Below the pieces are notes generated by a model that did no database searches, had not been told where the DNA came from, and saw nothing but the letters and a program-made list of their open reading frames with translations. Source: an uncultured Ilyobacter sp. (GTDB taxonomy: Bacteria > Fusobacteriota > Fusobacteriia > Fusobacteriales > Fusobacteriaceae). Taken from it: a DNA stretch of 64,000 nucleotides. The stretch spans positions 248,001 to 312,000 of the forward strand of contig NZ_OY764059.1 in assembly GCF_963668085.1 (NCBI RefSeq). The letters run 5' to 3'. The position numbers were made by a program, and so were the translations under genes. Shown here piece by piece: positions 49,152 through 57,753 of this stretch. Within the stretch, counting starts at the first letter, position 1; each line of letters opens with the position of its first letter.

Positions 49152-51407
49152 TTATGATTTTTTATAATAGTTGATAAGGCATCCTTCTATGATAGTTTCT
49201 CTTTCTTCATCAGTGAGGTCTGTGAGTGTCAGATCAAATTCCTTGATTTCATCCCCTATAACATAGGCCTTGATAGTGTCCTTTTTCTCGGCTATAGAGT
49301 TTTTTATATCTCTGATTAAGATAAAGTCTTCGTCTGCAAAGGGAATCTCTCCCTCTATAGTAAAAGGAACCATCCCCCAGTTAATAAGGTTCGAACGATA
49401 ACGTTTAGTAGCGTACTCCTTGGAAATATTGGCCCATCCTCCCAGTACTTTCTGACAAGAAGCCGCCTGTTCACGGGCTGAACCATCTCCAGGTTTATTG
49501 GCATAAATTGTACTTCCGATTCCAGTTGCTTTTGGATCTATATTTTCCAGGCCAGGAATGGTTTTGATTTTATCAAAAACTTTTTTCAAGTTTATATCTA
49601 AGGCTGCAGGATCCTTTCCATCTTCTCTTTCTTTTTCAAATATCTGAACGGACTTTGATTTTTCAACGTACTCAGGAACCCTACGAGACAAAGTAAATTC
49701 AGCCAATTTCAGAGGATTGGAACGGAATGACGAGGCCTCTCCAGAAGGAATAAGCTCATCTGTAGTTGTCACAGGATCTTTTATAAAGGCGGTTACCTTT
49801 AACAGAAGATTATCTGTGAGTTTTGGCATCGCAGGCCAGTCTACTATGTTTGGACCAAAAGTCAGCTCTGAGTCCACTGGGTGTTCGTATCCATAATAAA
49901 CCCTGTTTTTATACACAGTGCTGTCAAATTTATATTCAGGTTTTGTATACTCTATATCCAAGTCTGTTGCAGGAGTAAGGATACCTCCATTTATGGCAGT
50001 TGCCGCTATTGACCTTGCATCCATAAGAGCAACAGATGAGATCTGTCCCTCTCCAGGTTTAGAACCCTCCCTGCTTGGAAAGTTCCTAGTGGTATGACGC
50101 AGACTCAGTTGATTGTTGGCAGGAGTGTCTCCGGCTCCAAAACATGGGCCGCAAAATGCTGTACGAACTATGGCACCTGCAGCCATAAATTTTGCTGTAG
50201 AACCATTTTTTACAAGGCTTAGTGCTGTAGGTTGACTAGAAGGATAAACACTCAGTGAAAAATCATGACTGCTTACTGCTTTGTTGTCTAAAATGTCGGC
50301 AACATCCACAAGATTATCATATGTACCTCCTGCACATCCGGCAATGATTCCCTGTTCTGCATGAAGTTTCCCATCAATAATCTTACTTTTCAGATCTATT
50401 TTTAGTCCCTGTTCTGCAGCTTCTTTTTCCACCTTTGTGAGAATCTCTTCTAGATTGGCATTGAGCTCTTTTATAGTATAGACATTACTCGGATGGAATG
50501 GCAGAGCGATCATAGACTCTACCTCTGATAGATCTACTTGAATCATTCTATCGTAATAGGCTATATTACCGGGCTTAAGCTCTTTGTAGTCTTTAACACG
50601 TGAGTGAGTATCTAGATAATTTTTCACCTTGTCATCTGTAACCCATATAGATGAAAGGCAAGTGGTCTCTGTGGTCATGACGTCTATACCATTTCTAAAC
50701 TCTACATCTAGATCAGAAATTCCATCACCAACAAATTCCATAACTCTATTTTTTACATATCCATTTTTAAATACAGCTCCGATTATAGCTAGAGCTATAT
50801 CCTGAGGTCCTATTCCTTTTTTAGGCTTTCCTGTTAGGTATACACCTACAACCTCTGGGCAATTGATATCGTAGGTTTTATTTAAAAGCTGTTTTGCGAG
50901 CTCACCTCCACCTTCTCCTATAGCCATAGTTCCAAGGGCTCCGTATCTTGTGTGAGAGTCAGATCCTAAGATCATCTTTCCGCAGCCTGCCATCTCCTCC
51001 CTCATATACTGGTGAATAACAGCTTGGTGTGCTGGGACATAGATACCCCCGTATTTTTTTGCAGCAGAAAGTCCAAACATATGATCATCTTCATTTATTG
51101 TACCCCCTACTGCACAAAGACTGTTGTGACAGTTTGTTAGAACATAGGGAATTGGAAATTTTTTAAGACCGCTGGCTCTCGCTGTCTGAATAATACCCAC
51201 ATAGGTTATGTCATGGGAGGCCATACAGTCAAATTTTATATTGAGTTTTTCCATATTATCAGATTTATTGTGAGATTTAAGTATGGAATAGGCTATGGTA
51301 TTTTTTCTTGCATCCTCTGGAGTAGTTCCTAAGTTTTTTCCAGAATCAGCAGGGATTATTTCCTCTCCATTTACAAGGTATACCCCAGTCTCGCTAAGTT
51401 TTATCAT
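49152..51407 (-). CDS. Aconitase-family hydratase (YbhJ-like size class)
   Basis: Member of the aconitase superfamily, 751 residues, close in length to Escherichia coli YbhJ rather than to the ~890-residue AcnA. The three cluster cysteines are visible in [12 protein letters not shown] and [10 protein letters not shown], and catalytic-region motifs [14 protein letters not shown] and [15 protein letters not shown] are kept. The start is ATG at 51407, seven bases after AAGGAGG. The isocitrate dehydrogenase gene lies just upstream on the same strand (83 bp apart), which strongly suggests that it works as citrate/isocitrate aconitase supplying 2-oxoglutarate. No citrate synthase is in the window. 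An isopropylmalate- or homoaconitate-type substrate cannot be fully excluded. Confidence 0.85.
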   Translation of the reverse strand: MIKLSETGVYLVNGEEIIPADSGKNLGTTPEDARKNTIAYSILKSHNKSDNMEKLNIKFDCMASHDITYVGIIQTARASGLKKFPIPYVLTNCHNSLCAVGGTINEDDHMFGLSAAKKYGGIYVPAHQAVIHQYMREEMAGCGKMILGSDSHTRYGALGTMAIGEGGGELAKQLLNKTYDINCPEVVGVYLTGKPKKGIGPQDIALAIIGAVFKNGYVKNRVMEFVGDGISDLDVEFRNGIDVMTTETTCLSSIWVTDDKVKNYLDTHSRVKDYKELKPGNIAYYDRMIQVDLSEVESMIALPFHPSNVYTIKELNANLEEILTKVEKEAAEQGLKIDLKSKIIDGKLHAEQGIIAGCAGGTYDNLVDVADILDNKAVSSHDFSLSVYPSSQPTALSLVKNGSTAKFMAAGAIVRTAFCGPCFGAGDTPANNQLSLRHTTRNFPSREGSKPGEGQISSVALMDARSIAATAINGGILTPATDLDIEYTKPEYKFDSTVYKNRVYYGYEHPVDSELTFGPNIVDWPAMPKLTDNLLLKVTAFIKDPVTTTDELIPSGEASSFRSNPLKLAEFTLSRRVPEYVEKSKSVQIFEKEREDGKDPAALDINLKKVFDKIKTIPGLENIDPKATGIGSTIYANKPGDGSAREQAASCQKVLGGWANISKEYATKRYRSNLINWGMVPFTIEGEIPFADEDFILIRDIKNSIAEKKDTIKAYVIGDEIKEFDLTLTDLTDEERETIIEGCLINYYKKS

Positions 51408-51490
51408 CAAAATCCTCCTTAGATAAATTTCTCTCTGTCAAAAAAATCAGATGTTTACCGATATAAATAGATCCGTCAGATATGACAGGT

Positions 51491-52522
51491 TTATTTAACG
51501 ATTCTAGAAGAAAATGATTTTATGTGATTTATTTTATCGATAATAGCCTGGGTAATTTCTGTAGTAGTTGCTTTTCCACCCATATCCCTTGTAAGGTGTT
51601 TTCCGTCTTCCATTACTTCGATGATGGCTCTAAATACTAACTCAGCTCTGTCAAAATCTCCTAAGAATTTCATCATATGAACTGCACATAAAAGAACAGC
51701 AATGGGGTTAGCAAGGTCTTTCCCTGCGATATCAGGAGCACTTCCGTGAACTGCCTCAAAAATAGCGATATCATTACCAATATTTGCACCTGGGACAAGA
51801 CCTAGTCCTCCTACAAGACCTGCAGCGAGATCAGATAAAAGGTCTCCGTAAAGGTTTGGCGCTACAATGACCTCAAACTGAGAAGGGTTCATAACCATCT
51901 GCATACACATATTGTCAACGATAACCTCTGAAAGCTCAATGTTAGGGTAATCTTTTGCCACCTCTCTCACACAGTCTAAGAAGAGACCGTCTGCAAGCTT
52001 AAGAATATTTGCCTTGTGGACAGCGGCAACCTTTGTTTTTCCCTGCTGAACAGCATACTCAAAGGCTGACTTTGCAATTCTCATAGATCCTTGTCTTGTC
52101 ACTACCTTTTTTGCCACAGCAGTATCTTCATCTTGCATCTCCTCTATACCGATGTAAAGACCCTCGGTATTTTCCCTGAAAATTACAAGGTCGACATTTT
52201 CATATTTGGATTTAACTCCTGGTATATTTTTAACTTCTCTTATATTTGAGTATAGATCATATTTTTTTCTAAGCTGGACATTTATGCTTCTAAAACCCTT
52301 TCCTATAGGAGTAGCGATAGGTCCTTTGAGGGCGATTTTATTTCTTTCTATACTTTGAAAGACCTCATCTGGTACAAGAACTCCAGTTTTTTCAAATACT
52401 TCTGAACCGGCGTTGACTACCTCCCACTCTACTTTGAAACCGGCGGCTTCCAATATTTTTACCGTACTTCCCGTAACTTCAGGTCCGATTCCGTCTCCAG
52501 GGATAAGTGTAATTTTATGCAT
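51491..52522 (-). CDS. NAD(P)-dependent isocitrate dehydrogenase (isocitrate/isopropylmalate family)
   Basis: Oxidises isocitrate to 2-oxoglutarate and CO2. The start is at ATG 52522, after AAGGAGAG; an upstream in-frame ATG (52543) precedes that site. 343 residues, the short NAD-IDH type resembling mitochondrial and Thermus-like enzymes. Motifs: LIPGDGIGPEV, RSINVQLRKKYDLYSNIRE (substrate-binding arginines and the SxN-like phosphorylation loop region), FRENTEGLYIGIE, HKANILKLADG, and the metal-binding NLYGDLLSDLAAGLVGGLG. The region after IFEAVHGSAPDIAGKDLANP contacts the cofactor. It is followed by the aconitase-like gene, together forming the citrate-to-2-oxoglutarate branch for glutamate supply. 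Confidence 0.88.
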   Translation of the reverse strand: MHKITLIPGDGIGPEVTGSTVKILEAAGFKVEWEVVNAGSEVFEKTGVLVPDEVFQSIERNKIALKGPIATPIGKGFRSINVQLRKKYDLYSNIREVKNIPGVKSKYENVDLVIFRENTEGLYIGIEEMQDEDTAVAKKVVTRQGSMRIAKSAFEYAVQQGKTKVAAVHKANILKLADGLFLDCVREVAKDYPNIELSEVIVDNMCMQMVMNPSQFEVIVAPNLYGDLLSDLAAGLVGGLGLVPGANIGNDIAIFEAVHGSAPDIAGKDLANPIAVLLCAVHMMKFLGDFDRAELVFRAIIEVMEDGKHLTRDMGGKATTTEITQAIIDKINHIKSFSSRIVK

Positions 52523-52852
52523 AACATCTCTCCTTTCTAACATAGTTAGATTTATTATTGATTTTTTTGTTGTTAAAATAGTTTTTACTAAACACTGCTT
52601 TTAAATTATACAAAAGATAAGAAGAAAAACCTTCTCATAAATCAAATTAATAAAAATTTATAAATACATTAACCTTGTATATGATAACATCGGACACTGT
52701 ATACAGCAAGTTTATATTTTATATTAAAATAATATATTTAGTATATAACAATTATATTGAGGCTTAGTTTTTATAAGAAATTAAATTTATAGTTGATTAG
52801 TTCTGCCATAAATGTATAATTAACTTAGGATGTTAGTTAATTCAAGTAAAAT
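52523..52852. other. AT-rich non-coding gap upstream of isocitrate dehydrogenase
   Basis: No gene seen. The minus-strand promoter of the dehydrogenase-hydratase pair should lie here; a TATAAT on the minus strand (52605-52610) has no good -35. A 10-bp perfect palindrome CTGTATACAG sits at 52697-52706 and could be a regulator site. Confidence 0.4.
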
Positions 52853-53050
52853 TAAATTATTGAATTTATTCAAAAGCTGTGTTACTTTCTTTGCTTGCCC
52901 AAAGAAAGTAACCAAAGAAAAGGCACCCCTAAAAAATACCTAAAATCACTTCTGAACTAACTTTCTATTGAAATATAGTCGGTAAACCTCCTTATTTCAA
53001 TGAAAGTGGATTTCACAAGATGATTTCTTAACGGTATTTTTTAAAGGGGA
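52853..53050 (+). repeat. Dispersed non-coding repeat, copy B
   Basis: Opposite orientation to copy A (31225-31520). Contains a perfect 13-bp hairpin GTTACTTTCTTTG / CAAAGAAAGTAAC (52881-52893 and 52900-52912, 6-nt loop) and the 108-bp conserved block at 52943-53050. Copy B is shorter inside than copy A. Confidence 0.82.
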
Positions 53051-53294
53051 ATTTAAAATCTTAAATGATTTTTTTTAAATCTTTTGAAATTCTTTTGGCC
53101 ATTGATAAAATAAGCGTTAAGAATGACTGAGAGAAATCTCTAGAAAAAATCAACTGTCTGAGCGAAGCGAGTTTTGATTTTTACTTAGATTTCCGAAGGC
53201 ATTTAGCTTATTTTTCACAGGCCTTGATTTTTGGTTACTTTTCATCAAGGAAAAGTAACGGAACTTTGGATAAAGTCAGTAATTTATTAATAAG
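53051..53294 (+). repeat. Second repeat-like element with a GTTACTTTT hairpin
   Basis: Non-coding stretch containing CTGTCTGAGCGAAGCGAG near 53154 and a 9-bp hairpin GTTACTTTT / AAAAGTAAC (53234-53242 and 53251-53259), with arms like those of the neighbouring repeat. Probably part of the same dispersed family. Only one copy is in the window, so the call is by resemblance. Confidence 0.45.
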
Positions 53295-53301
53295 TTAGTA
53301 A

Positions 53302-54487
53302 CTGATGTTTCGCGCCTGGCCTTTGATAATATTCTCTAAAGAAGTATAATTTTATTAACAACTTTTAGGAGAAAAATACTATGAATAAAGACTACTTAAA
53401 TATTTATGCTAATTTTTTAATTGCATCTTCAAAATATGCTCATTCTACAGATCTTCAAAAAATAACAGAAGATAGATACTCTAAGGACAAAATATACCGT
53501 TTTTTAAGTTCTGGTGAATTTTGTGAAAAAAACTTTTGGTTAACGATTAAACCTATCCTTAAAAGTATCCAGAATAATAACGCCTGTATATCTGTAGATG
53601 ATACTATTATTGAAAAACCTCACACGAAAGAAAATGATGTTGTTTCCTATTGCTATGACCATACCAAATCTAAATGTGTTAAAGGTGTAAATTTACTTTC
53701 TGTTACCTACAAAACAAGCGAGGCTTCTCTACCAATCAATTACAGAGTTATCAGAAAGAATAAAATTTCAACTGACCATGACACCAATAAAACAAAAAAG
53801 AAGTCAGCTCTTACAAAAAATCAACATTTTAGAAATATGCTAAAGACTATTAAAGGCAATAAAATTAAGTATAGATACGTCCTAGCAGACTCTTGGTTCT
53901 CTTCAAATGAGAATTTTAAGTATATCCACAATGATTTAGATAAATGTTTTGTTTTCGCTGTAAGATCAAATAGACTTTTTAAATTTACAGGAGAAGACGA
54001 CTCCCAATACAGAAAGTTATCATCTTTTGATTTTCTACCTGAAACAGCTTACGCGATAGAGTTTAAAGGGGTTTCTTTCCCATTATATTTATCGAAGCAG
54101 GTCTTCAAAAATGAAGATGGAAAAGAAGCTGTTTTACACCTTGTAACAAATGATGAATACTTAAGTTATGACAATATGGTTAAGATCTACCAAAAAAGGT
54201 GGGATATCGAAGTATATCATAAATCATTAAAACAAAACTGTTCCCTAGGAAAATCCTCAGTAAGAACAGTGAAGACAATACTAGGTCATATATTTTGTTC
54301 AATCTATGCTTATGTATTGTTAGAAAAACTAAAGTTAAAAAAGAAACAAAATCAATTTAAATTAAGCACTACATACTATTTAATGGGTTTAGAAAAGACA
54401 TTTAAATCATTATTTCTTGATTTAAAATCCGCTTAATTTGTCATGGGTGGAGTTTGTCCTTTTTTATTATTGAGCGCGAAACATCAG
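53302..54487 (+). mobile_element. IS4-family insertion sequence with intact ends and 7-bp target duplication
   Basis: 1186 bp. Perfect 14-bp terminal inverted repeats CTGATGTTTCGCGC (53302-53315) and GCGCGAAACATCAG (54474-54487). The direct repeat TTAGTAA flanks both sides (53295-53301 and 54488-54494), a target-site duplication. Intact ends and duplication point to a recent, possibly active insertion. It lies 44 bp upstream of the Xaa-Pro peptidase gene and may affect its promoter. By duplication length it could belong to the ISPepr1-like subgroup; that is uncertain. Confidence 0.93.
53381..54436 (+). CDS. IS4-family DDE transposase
   Basis: 351 residues, encoded within the 1186-bp element, start after AGGAGAAAAA. 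The catalytic DDE triad is readable: D73 in ISVDDTIIEK, D170 in YVLADSWFSS and E277 in YQKRWDIEVYHKSLKQ. The last segment matches the IS4 signature Y-(2)-R-(3)-E-(6)-K exactly (Y270, R273, E277, K284). No frameshift or stop. It cuts and joins the element ends during transposition. Confidence 0.95.
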   Translation: MNKDYLNIYANFLIASSKYAHSTDLQKITEDRYSKDKIYRFLSSGEFCEKNFWLTIKPILKSIQNNNACISVDDTIIEKPHTKENDVVSYCYDHTKSKCVKGVNLLSVTYKTSEASLPINYRVIRKNKISTDHDTNKTKKKSALTKNQHFRNMLKTIKGNKIKYRYVLADSWFSSNENFKYIHNDLDKCFVFAVRSNRLFKFTGEDDSQYRKLSSFDFLPETAYAIEFKGVSFPLYLSKQVFKNEDGKEAVLHLVTNDEYLSYDNMVKIYQKRWDIEVYHKSLKQNCSLGKSSVRTVKTILGHIFCSIYAYVLLEKLKLKKKQNQFKLSTTYYLMGLEKTFKSLFLDLKSA

Positions 54488-54531
54488 TTAGTAATTTAGA
54501 TTAATTATAAAAGAGGTTGAGGGGAGAAAAT

Positions 54532-55596
54532 ATGATACTAAATAAAATAATGAAAGAGCTGGAAGCTCAGGGAATATTGATCACTGATATGATAAATGTG
54601 AGGTATTTTACTGGATTTACAGGTACTACAGGGGTTGCCCTTATTTTGGGAGATAAAAGATATTTCCTCACAGATTTCAGGTATGAGGAACAGGGAAAAA
54701 AAGAGGTAGTTCCTAAGGGGTTTCAGCTTGTGAGAGAGGACAAAGATCCAGTTGGAAAGGCTGGGGAGCTCATAAAAGAAGCTAAAATCAAAAAGCTGGC
54801 TATAGAGGACGGAAGTGTTACCTTGTCACAATTTAGAAGTTTTGAAAAAAATTTTGGACATATCGAGTATGCAGGTATAGAGGATAAATTTCTAAAGGCC
54901 AGAATGGTAAAGACAGAGGAAGAGATAAAACTCATAAAGGAAGCTACAAAAATAGCAGACAAGGCCTTTGAAAATATAAAAAGCCTTATAAAAGAGGGGA
55001 TATCAGAGGAGAGGCTGGCCACAGAGCTAGAGTATGAGATGAAAAAACTAGGGGCAGAGGGACCGTCCTTTGATACAATTATAGCTTCTAATTACAGATC
55101 TGCAATGCCTCACGGAGTGGCCAGTGAAAAAAAACTTCAGAAAGAAGGCTTTGTTAAGTTTGATTTCGGGTGCTTTTATAAGGGATATGTGTCTGATATG
55201 ACAAGGACAGTGTACCTCGGGGAAAATCCCACAGAAAAACATTATGAAATATATGATACTGTGAAAAAAGCTCAGCAGAAGGCTATAGAGGCAGTAAGGG
55301 CTGGAATCACAACTAGAGAACTAGACAAGATAGCCAGAGATTATATAACTGAAAAGGGTTACGGAGAGTGTTTTGGACACGGGCTAGGCCACGGGATCGG
55401 TTTAGAGATTCATGAGTATCCCTATTTATCTTATAAGGCAGAGGACCTGGTTCTCGAGGAAAACATGGTAGTAACCATAGAACCAGGAATATATATAGAG
55501 GGCTTCGGAGGAGTCAGAATAGAAGATGACGTAGTTGTAAAAAAAGATGGGTGTGAAGTCTTGAATAAAACAACTAAAGAGTTTGTGAAGCTTTAA
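54532..55596 (+). CDS. pepP: Xaa-Pro aminopeptidase (M24B)
   Basis: Metalloprotease that removes N-terminal residues ahead of proline. 354 residues, the short form. N-terminal creatinase-like domain (about 1-125) and C-terminal pita-bread domain with the five metal ligands: KFDFGCFYKGYVSDMTRT (two Asp), GHGLGHGIGLEIHEYP (His), VTIEPGIYI (Glu) and GGVRIEDDVVV (Glu). Start ATG 54532, after AGGGGAG; the in-frame TTG 54517 is before that site. Its upstream region was recently hit by the IS4 element, so its native promoter may be displaced. Confidence 0.93.
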   Translation: MILNKIMKELEAQGILITDMINVRYFTGFTGTTGVALILGDKRYFLTDFRYEEQGKKEVVPKGFQLVREDKDPVGKAGELIKEAKIKKLAIEDGSVTLSQFRSFEKNFGHIEYAGIEDKFLKARMVKTEEEIKLIKEATKIADKAFENIKSLIKEGISEERLATELEYEMKKLGAEGPSFDTIIASNYRSAMPHGVASEKKLQKEGFVKFDFGCFYKGYVSDMTRTVYLGENPTEKHYEIYDTVKKAQQKAIEAVRAGITTRELDKIARDYITEKGYGECFGHGLGHGIGLEIHEYPYLSYKAEDLVLEENMVVTIEPGIYIEGFGGVRIEDDVVVKKDGCEVLNKTTKEFVKL

Positions 55597-55754
55597 AGCC
55601 TTAAAATATTTATATTTTGAAGTTAGGTAGAAGAATTATGATGTGAGAAAATTATTTGTCAGATAGGCAGTAATAATTTAACTTGTGCAATTAAAAATTA
55701 TCATTGTATTTTTTCAAATATGAAGCCGGGTTTTCTCCTCTGATTTTATTTAAA

Positions 55755-55801
55755 TTGACAAAATATTCTCTATAAATTACAATAACTTATTGTAATTTAT
55801 A
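55755..55801 (+). promoter_or_regulatory. Promoter and 31-bp palindromic operator of the GntR gene
   Basis: TTGACA (55755-55760), 17-nt spacer, TACAAT (55778-55783). A perfect palindrome covers the -10 and the start point: TATAAATTACAATAA (55771-55785), one central base, then its exact reverse complement (55787-55801). It sits directly before the GntR gene, the expected place for autorepression. The rest of 55597-55754 shows nothing recognisable. Confidence 0.75.
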
Positions 55802-55834
55802 AAAAAAGTTCATTTTTAAAGAGAGGAGAGACCC

Positions 55835-56482
55835 ATGATCATACAGAAAAATAAGCCTATGAGAGAACGTGTGTATGAAATTTTAAAAAAAATGATAATA
55901 GACGGGGAGATATCTCCTGAGGAAAAAATTGTTGAAACAGAATATGCAGAAAAATTTCAGATAAGCAGAACTCCCCTGAGGGAAGCTATAAGGATGTTGG
56001 AATTAGAAGGGTATGTAGAGTCTCACAGCAAGGGTGGAGTTATAGTAAAAAATTGTACCAAGGAAGATGTAGAAGAGATATATAAGATCAGAATAGCCCT
56101 GGAAGGGATAATTTTGGAAGAGGTAATAAAAAAATCCTCCCAGTCAGATATAAAAAAATTGGAAAATATAATAAAAGAAACAAAAAAAATTATGGTTGAG
56201 AACAAAAATAATGACGATGTATTTAAACTTTTTTCTAAATTTAATAACACTCTTTACAGCATTGCCAATATGACAAGGGTGGAGGATCTTATAAGAAATA
56301 TGAACCTCTATTTAAAAAGATTTAGAAAAATGGCAGTAGAAGATTTTGATAGAAAAAAACAGGCTTCTGATGACCATGTAGAGCTTGTAAATGCAATAAA
56401 AGAAAAAGATATAAACAAGGCCTTGGAAATAAATAAAATTCATCTAGAGAGATCAAAAAACTTTATAATTTCTGAAATATAA
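55835..56482 (+). CDS. GntR-family transcription regulator, FCD (FadR) type
   Basis: 215 residues. N-terminal winged helix (about 8-75: MRERVYEILKKMIIDGEISPEEKI, EYAEKFQISRTPLREAIRMLELEGYVES) and an all-helical FCD ligand domain (about 80-210). Two metal-site histidines are visible (DDHVELVNAI and KIHLERS), but the first FCD histidine position reads Asn (KFNNTLYSI). Such regulators bind carboxylic acids or related metabolites. It appears monocistronic, with a palindromic operator in its own promoter and a terminator-like hairpin downstream. The bioBC genes lie 300 bp further on and could be a target, by analogy with BioR (also GntR); unproven. GAGAGGAGAG precedes the ATG. Confidence 0.88.
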   Translation: MIIQKNKPMRERVYEILKKMIIDGEISPEEKIVETEYAEKFQISRTPLREAIRMLELEGYVESHSKGGVIVKNCTKEDVEEIYKIRIALEGIILEEVIKKSSQSDIKKLENIIKETKKIMVENKNNDDVFKLFSKFNNTLYSIANMTRVEDLIRNMNLYLKRFRKMAVEDFDRKKQASDDHVELVNAIKEKDINKALEINKIHLERSKNFIISEI

Positions 56483-56601
56483 AATAACTTTATTATATGC
56501 TGTCTGATTTTTGAAAAAAGTATAAATTCAAAAATAATCTAAAATAGCCGTTGCTAATCTTTCTGAGCCAATTTTTGTGGAGATCACCATAAAATCTAAA
56601 T

Positions 56602-56650
56602 AGAAGATGAAGCATTAACTTCTAAAAGTTATTGCTCCTTCTTTTTTTAT
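56602..56650 (+). terminator. Terminator-like hairpin between gntR and bioB
   Basis: GAAG.TGAAGCA.TAACTT / AAGTTA.TGCTCCTTC imperfect stem followed by seven or more T residues. Confidence 0.6.
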
Positions 56651-56733
56651 TTTTTGTTTATCTTTGGTATTATTTTTTATGAGAAAGTCTGCATTGTTGA
56701 ATTTATTTTTGAAGAGCAAAAATAATATATTTA

Positions 56734-56742
56734 TGTTATAAT
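56734..56742 (+). promoter_or_regulatory. Extended -10 promoter of bioBC
   Basis: TGTTATAAT, a TG-n-TATAAT extended -10 (TATAAT at 56737-56742), without a well-spaced -35; 37 bases before the bioB start. Confidence 0.5.
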
Positions 56743-56778
56743 TTCCTTGTGAGCAGATAAACTTTTTAGGAGGCATAA

Positions 56779-57750
56779 ATGAATATAAGAGACTTTATCG
56801 ATAGAGAAATAACCAAAGAAGAGGCTTTAGAACTTTGCAAATTAAAGGGATCAAAGATGATGGAGCTTTTTTCTGTTGCAAATGAGATAAGAGAGAAATA
56901 TTGTGGAAATACACTTCACACGTGTACTATATCTAATGCTAAATCTGGAGAGTGCGAAGAGGATTGTAAGTTTTGTGCCCAGTCGGCTCACTATAAAACC
57001 GATCTGTCAACCTATGACTTGAAACAAAAAGATACATTGATGTCTGAATATAAAAGAGCAGAAACGCTCGGAAGTACTAAGTTTGGTGTTGTTACAAGTG
57101 GAAGAAGTATAAAAAAAGGATCAGAAGAATATGATAGTATAAAAGATTTTATAAAGGATGCCAGGAAAGAGGATATAAGTACAAATATATGCTGTTCTAT
57201 CGGTCTTTTAGACGAAGAGGAGTTAAAAGAGCTTAAAGAAGTTGGTGTAACTAGATTTCACAGCAATATGCAGACATCTATAAATGCCTACAATAAAATA
57301 GTTGCTACCACTCATAAGATAGATGACAGGCTGGCTACTATAAAGGCGGCTAAGAAAATAGGGATGGAAGTGTGCAGCGGAGGAATAATAGGTATGGGTG
57401 AAAGCTGGGAGGACAGGATAGACATGGCCTTTACTCTAAAGGATCTTAATGTAGATGGCATACCTGTGAATATACTGAATCCTATAGAGGGAACTCCTCT
57501 AGGAGACAGGGAACATCTTTCTATGGATGAGATAATTAAAACAATAGCTATATATAGAATAATATTTAAGGACAAGGTAATTAAAATAGGTGCAGGAAGA
57601 GAGGGAATCTTAAAGGATTTCATGGGTATGGCTTTTATGAGTGGAGCTAATGGAATGCTTGTAGGAGGCTACCTTACAGTGAAAGGCAGAACATCTGAAG
57701 AAGATTTCGTATTCATGGAAAATGTGAAGAAAATGTGGGAGAGGGATTAA
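56779..57750 (+). CDS. bioB: Biotin synthase
   Basis: Radical-SAM enzyme that inserts sulfur into dethiobiotin. 323 residues. The radical-SAM cysteines are C59, C63 and C66 (GECEEDCKFCAQSAHYKT); the second cluster ligands lie in NICCSIGLL and FHSNMQTS regions, and the closing arginine motif is IKIGAGREG. Start after TTAGGAGG. It is followed four bases later by bioC in one transcript. Biotin supports the Na+-pumping decarboxylases typical of this group, though those genes are not in the window. Confidence 0.96.
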   Translation: MNIRDFIDREITKEEALELCKLKGSKMMELFSVANEIREKYCGNTLHTCTISNAKSGECEEDCKFCAQSAHYKTDLSTYDLKQKDTLMSEYKRAETLGSTKFGVVTSGRSIKKGSEEYDSIKDFIKDARKEDISTNICCSIGLLDEEELKELKEVGVTRFHSNMQTSINAYNKIVATTHKIDDRLATIKAAKKIGMEVCSGGIIGMGESWEDRIDMAFTLKDLNVDGIPVNILNPIEGTPLGDREHLSMDEIIKTIAIYRIIFKDKVIKIGAGREGILKDFMGMAFMSGANGMLVGGYLTVKGRTSEEDFVFMENVKKMWERD

Positions 57751-57753
57751 GAA

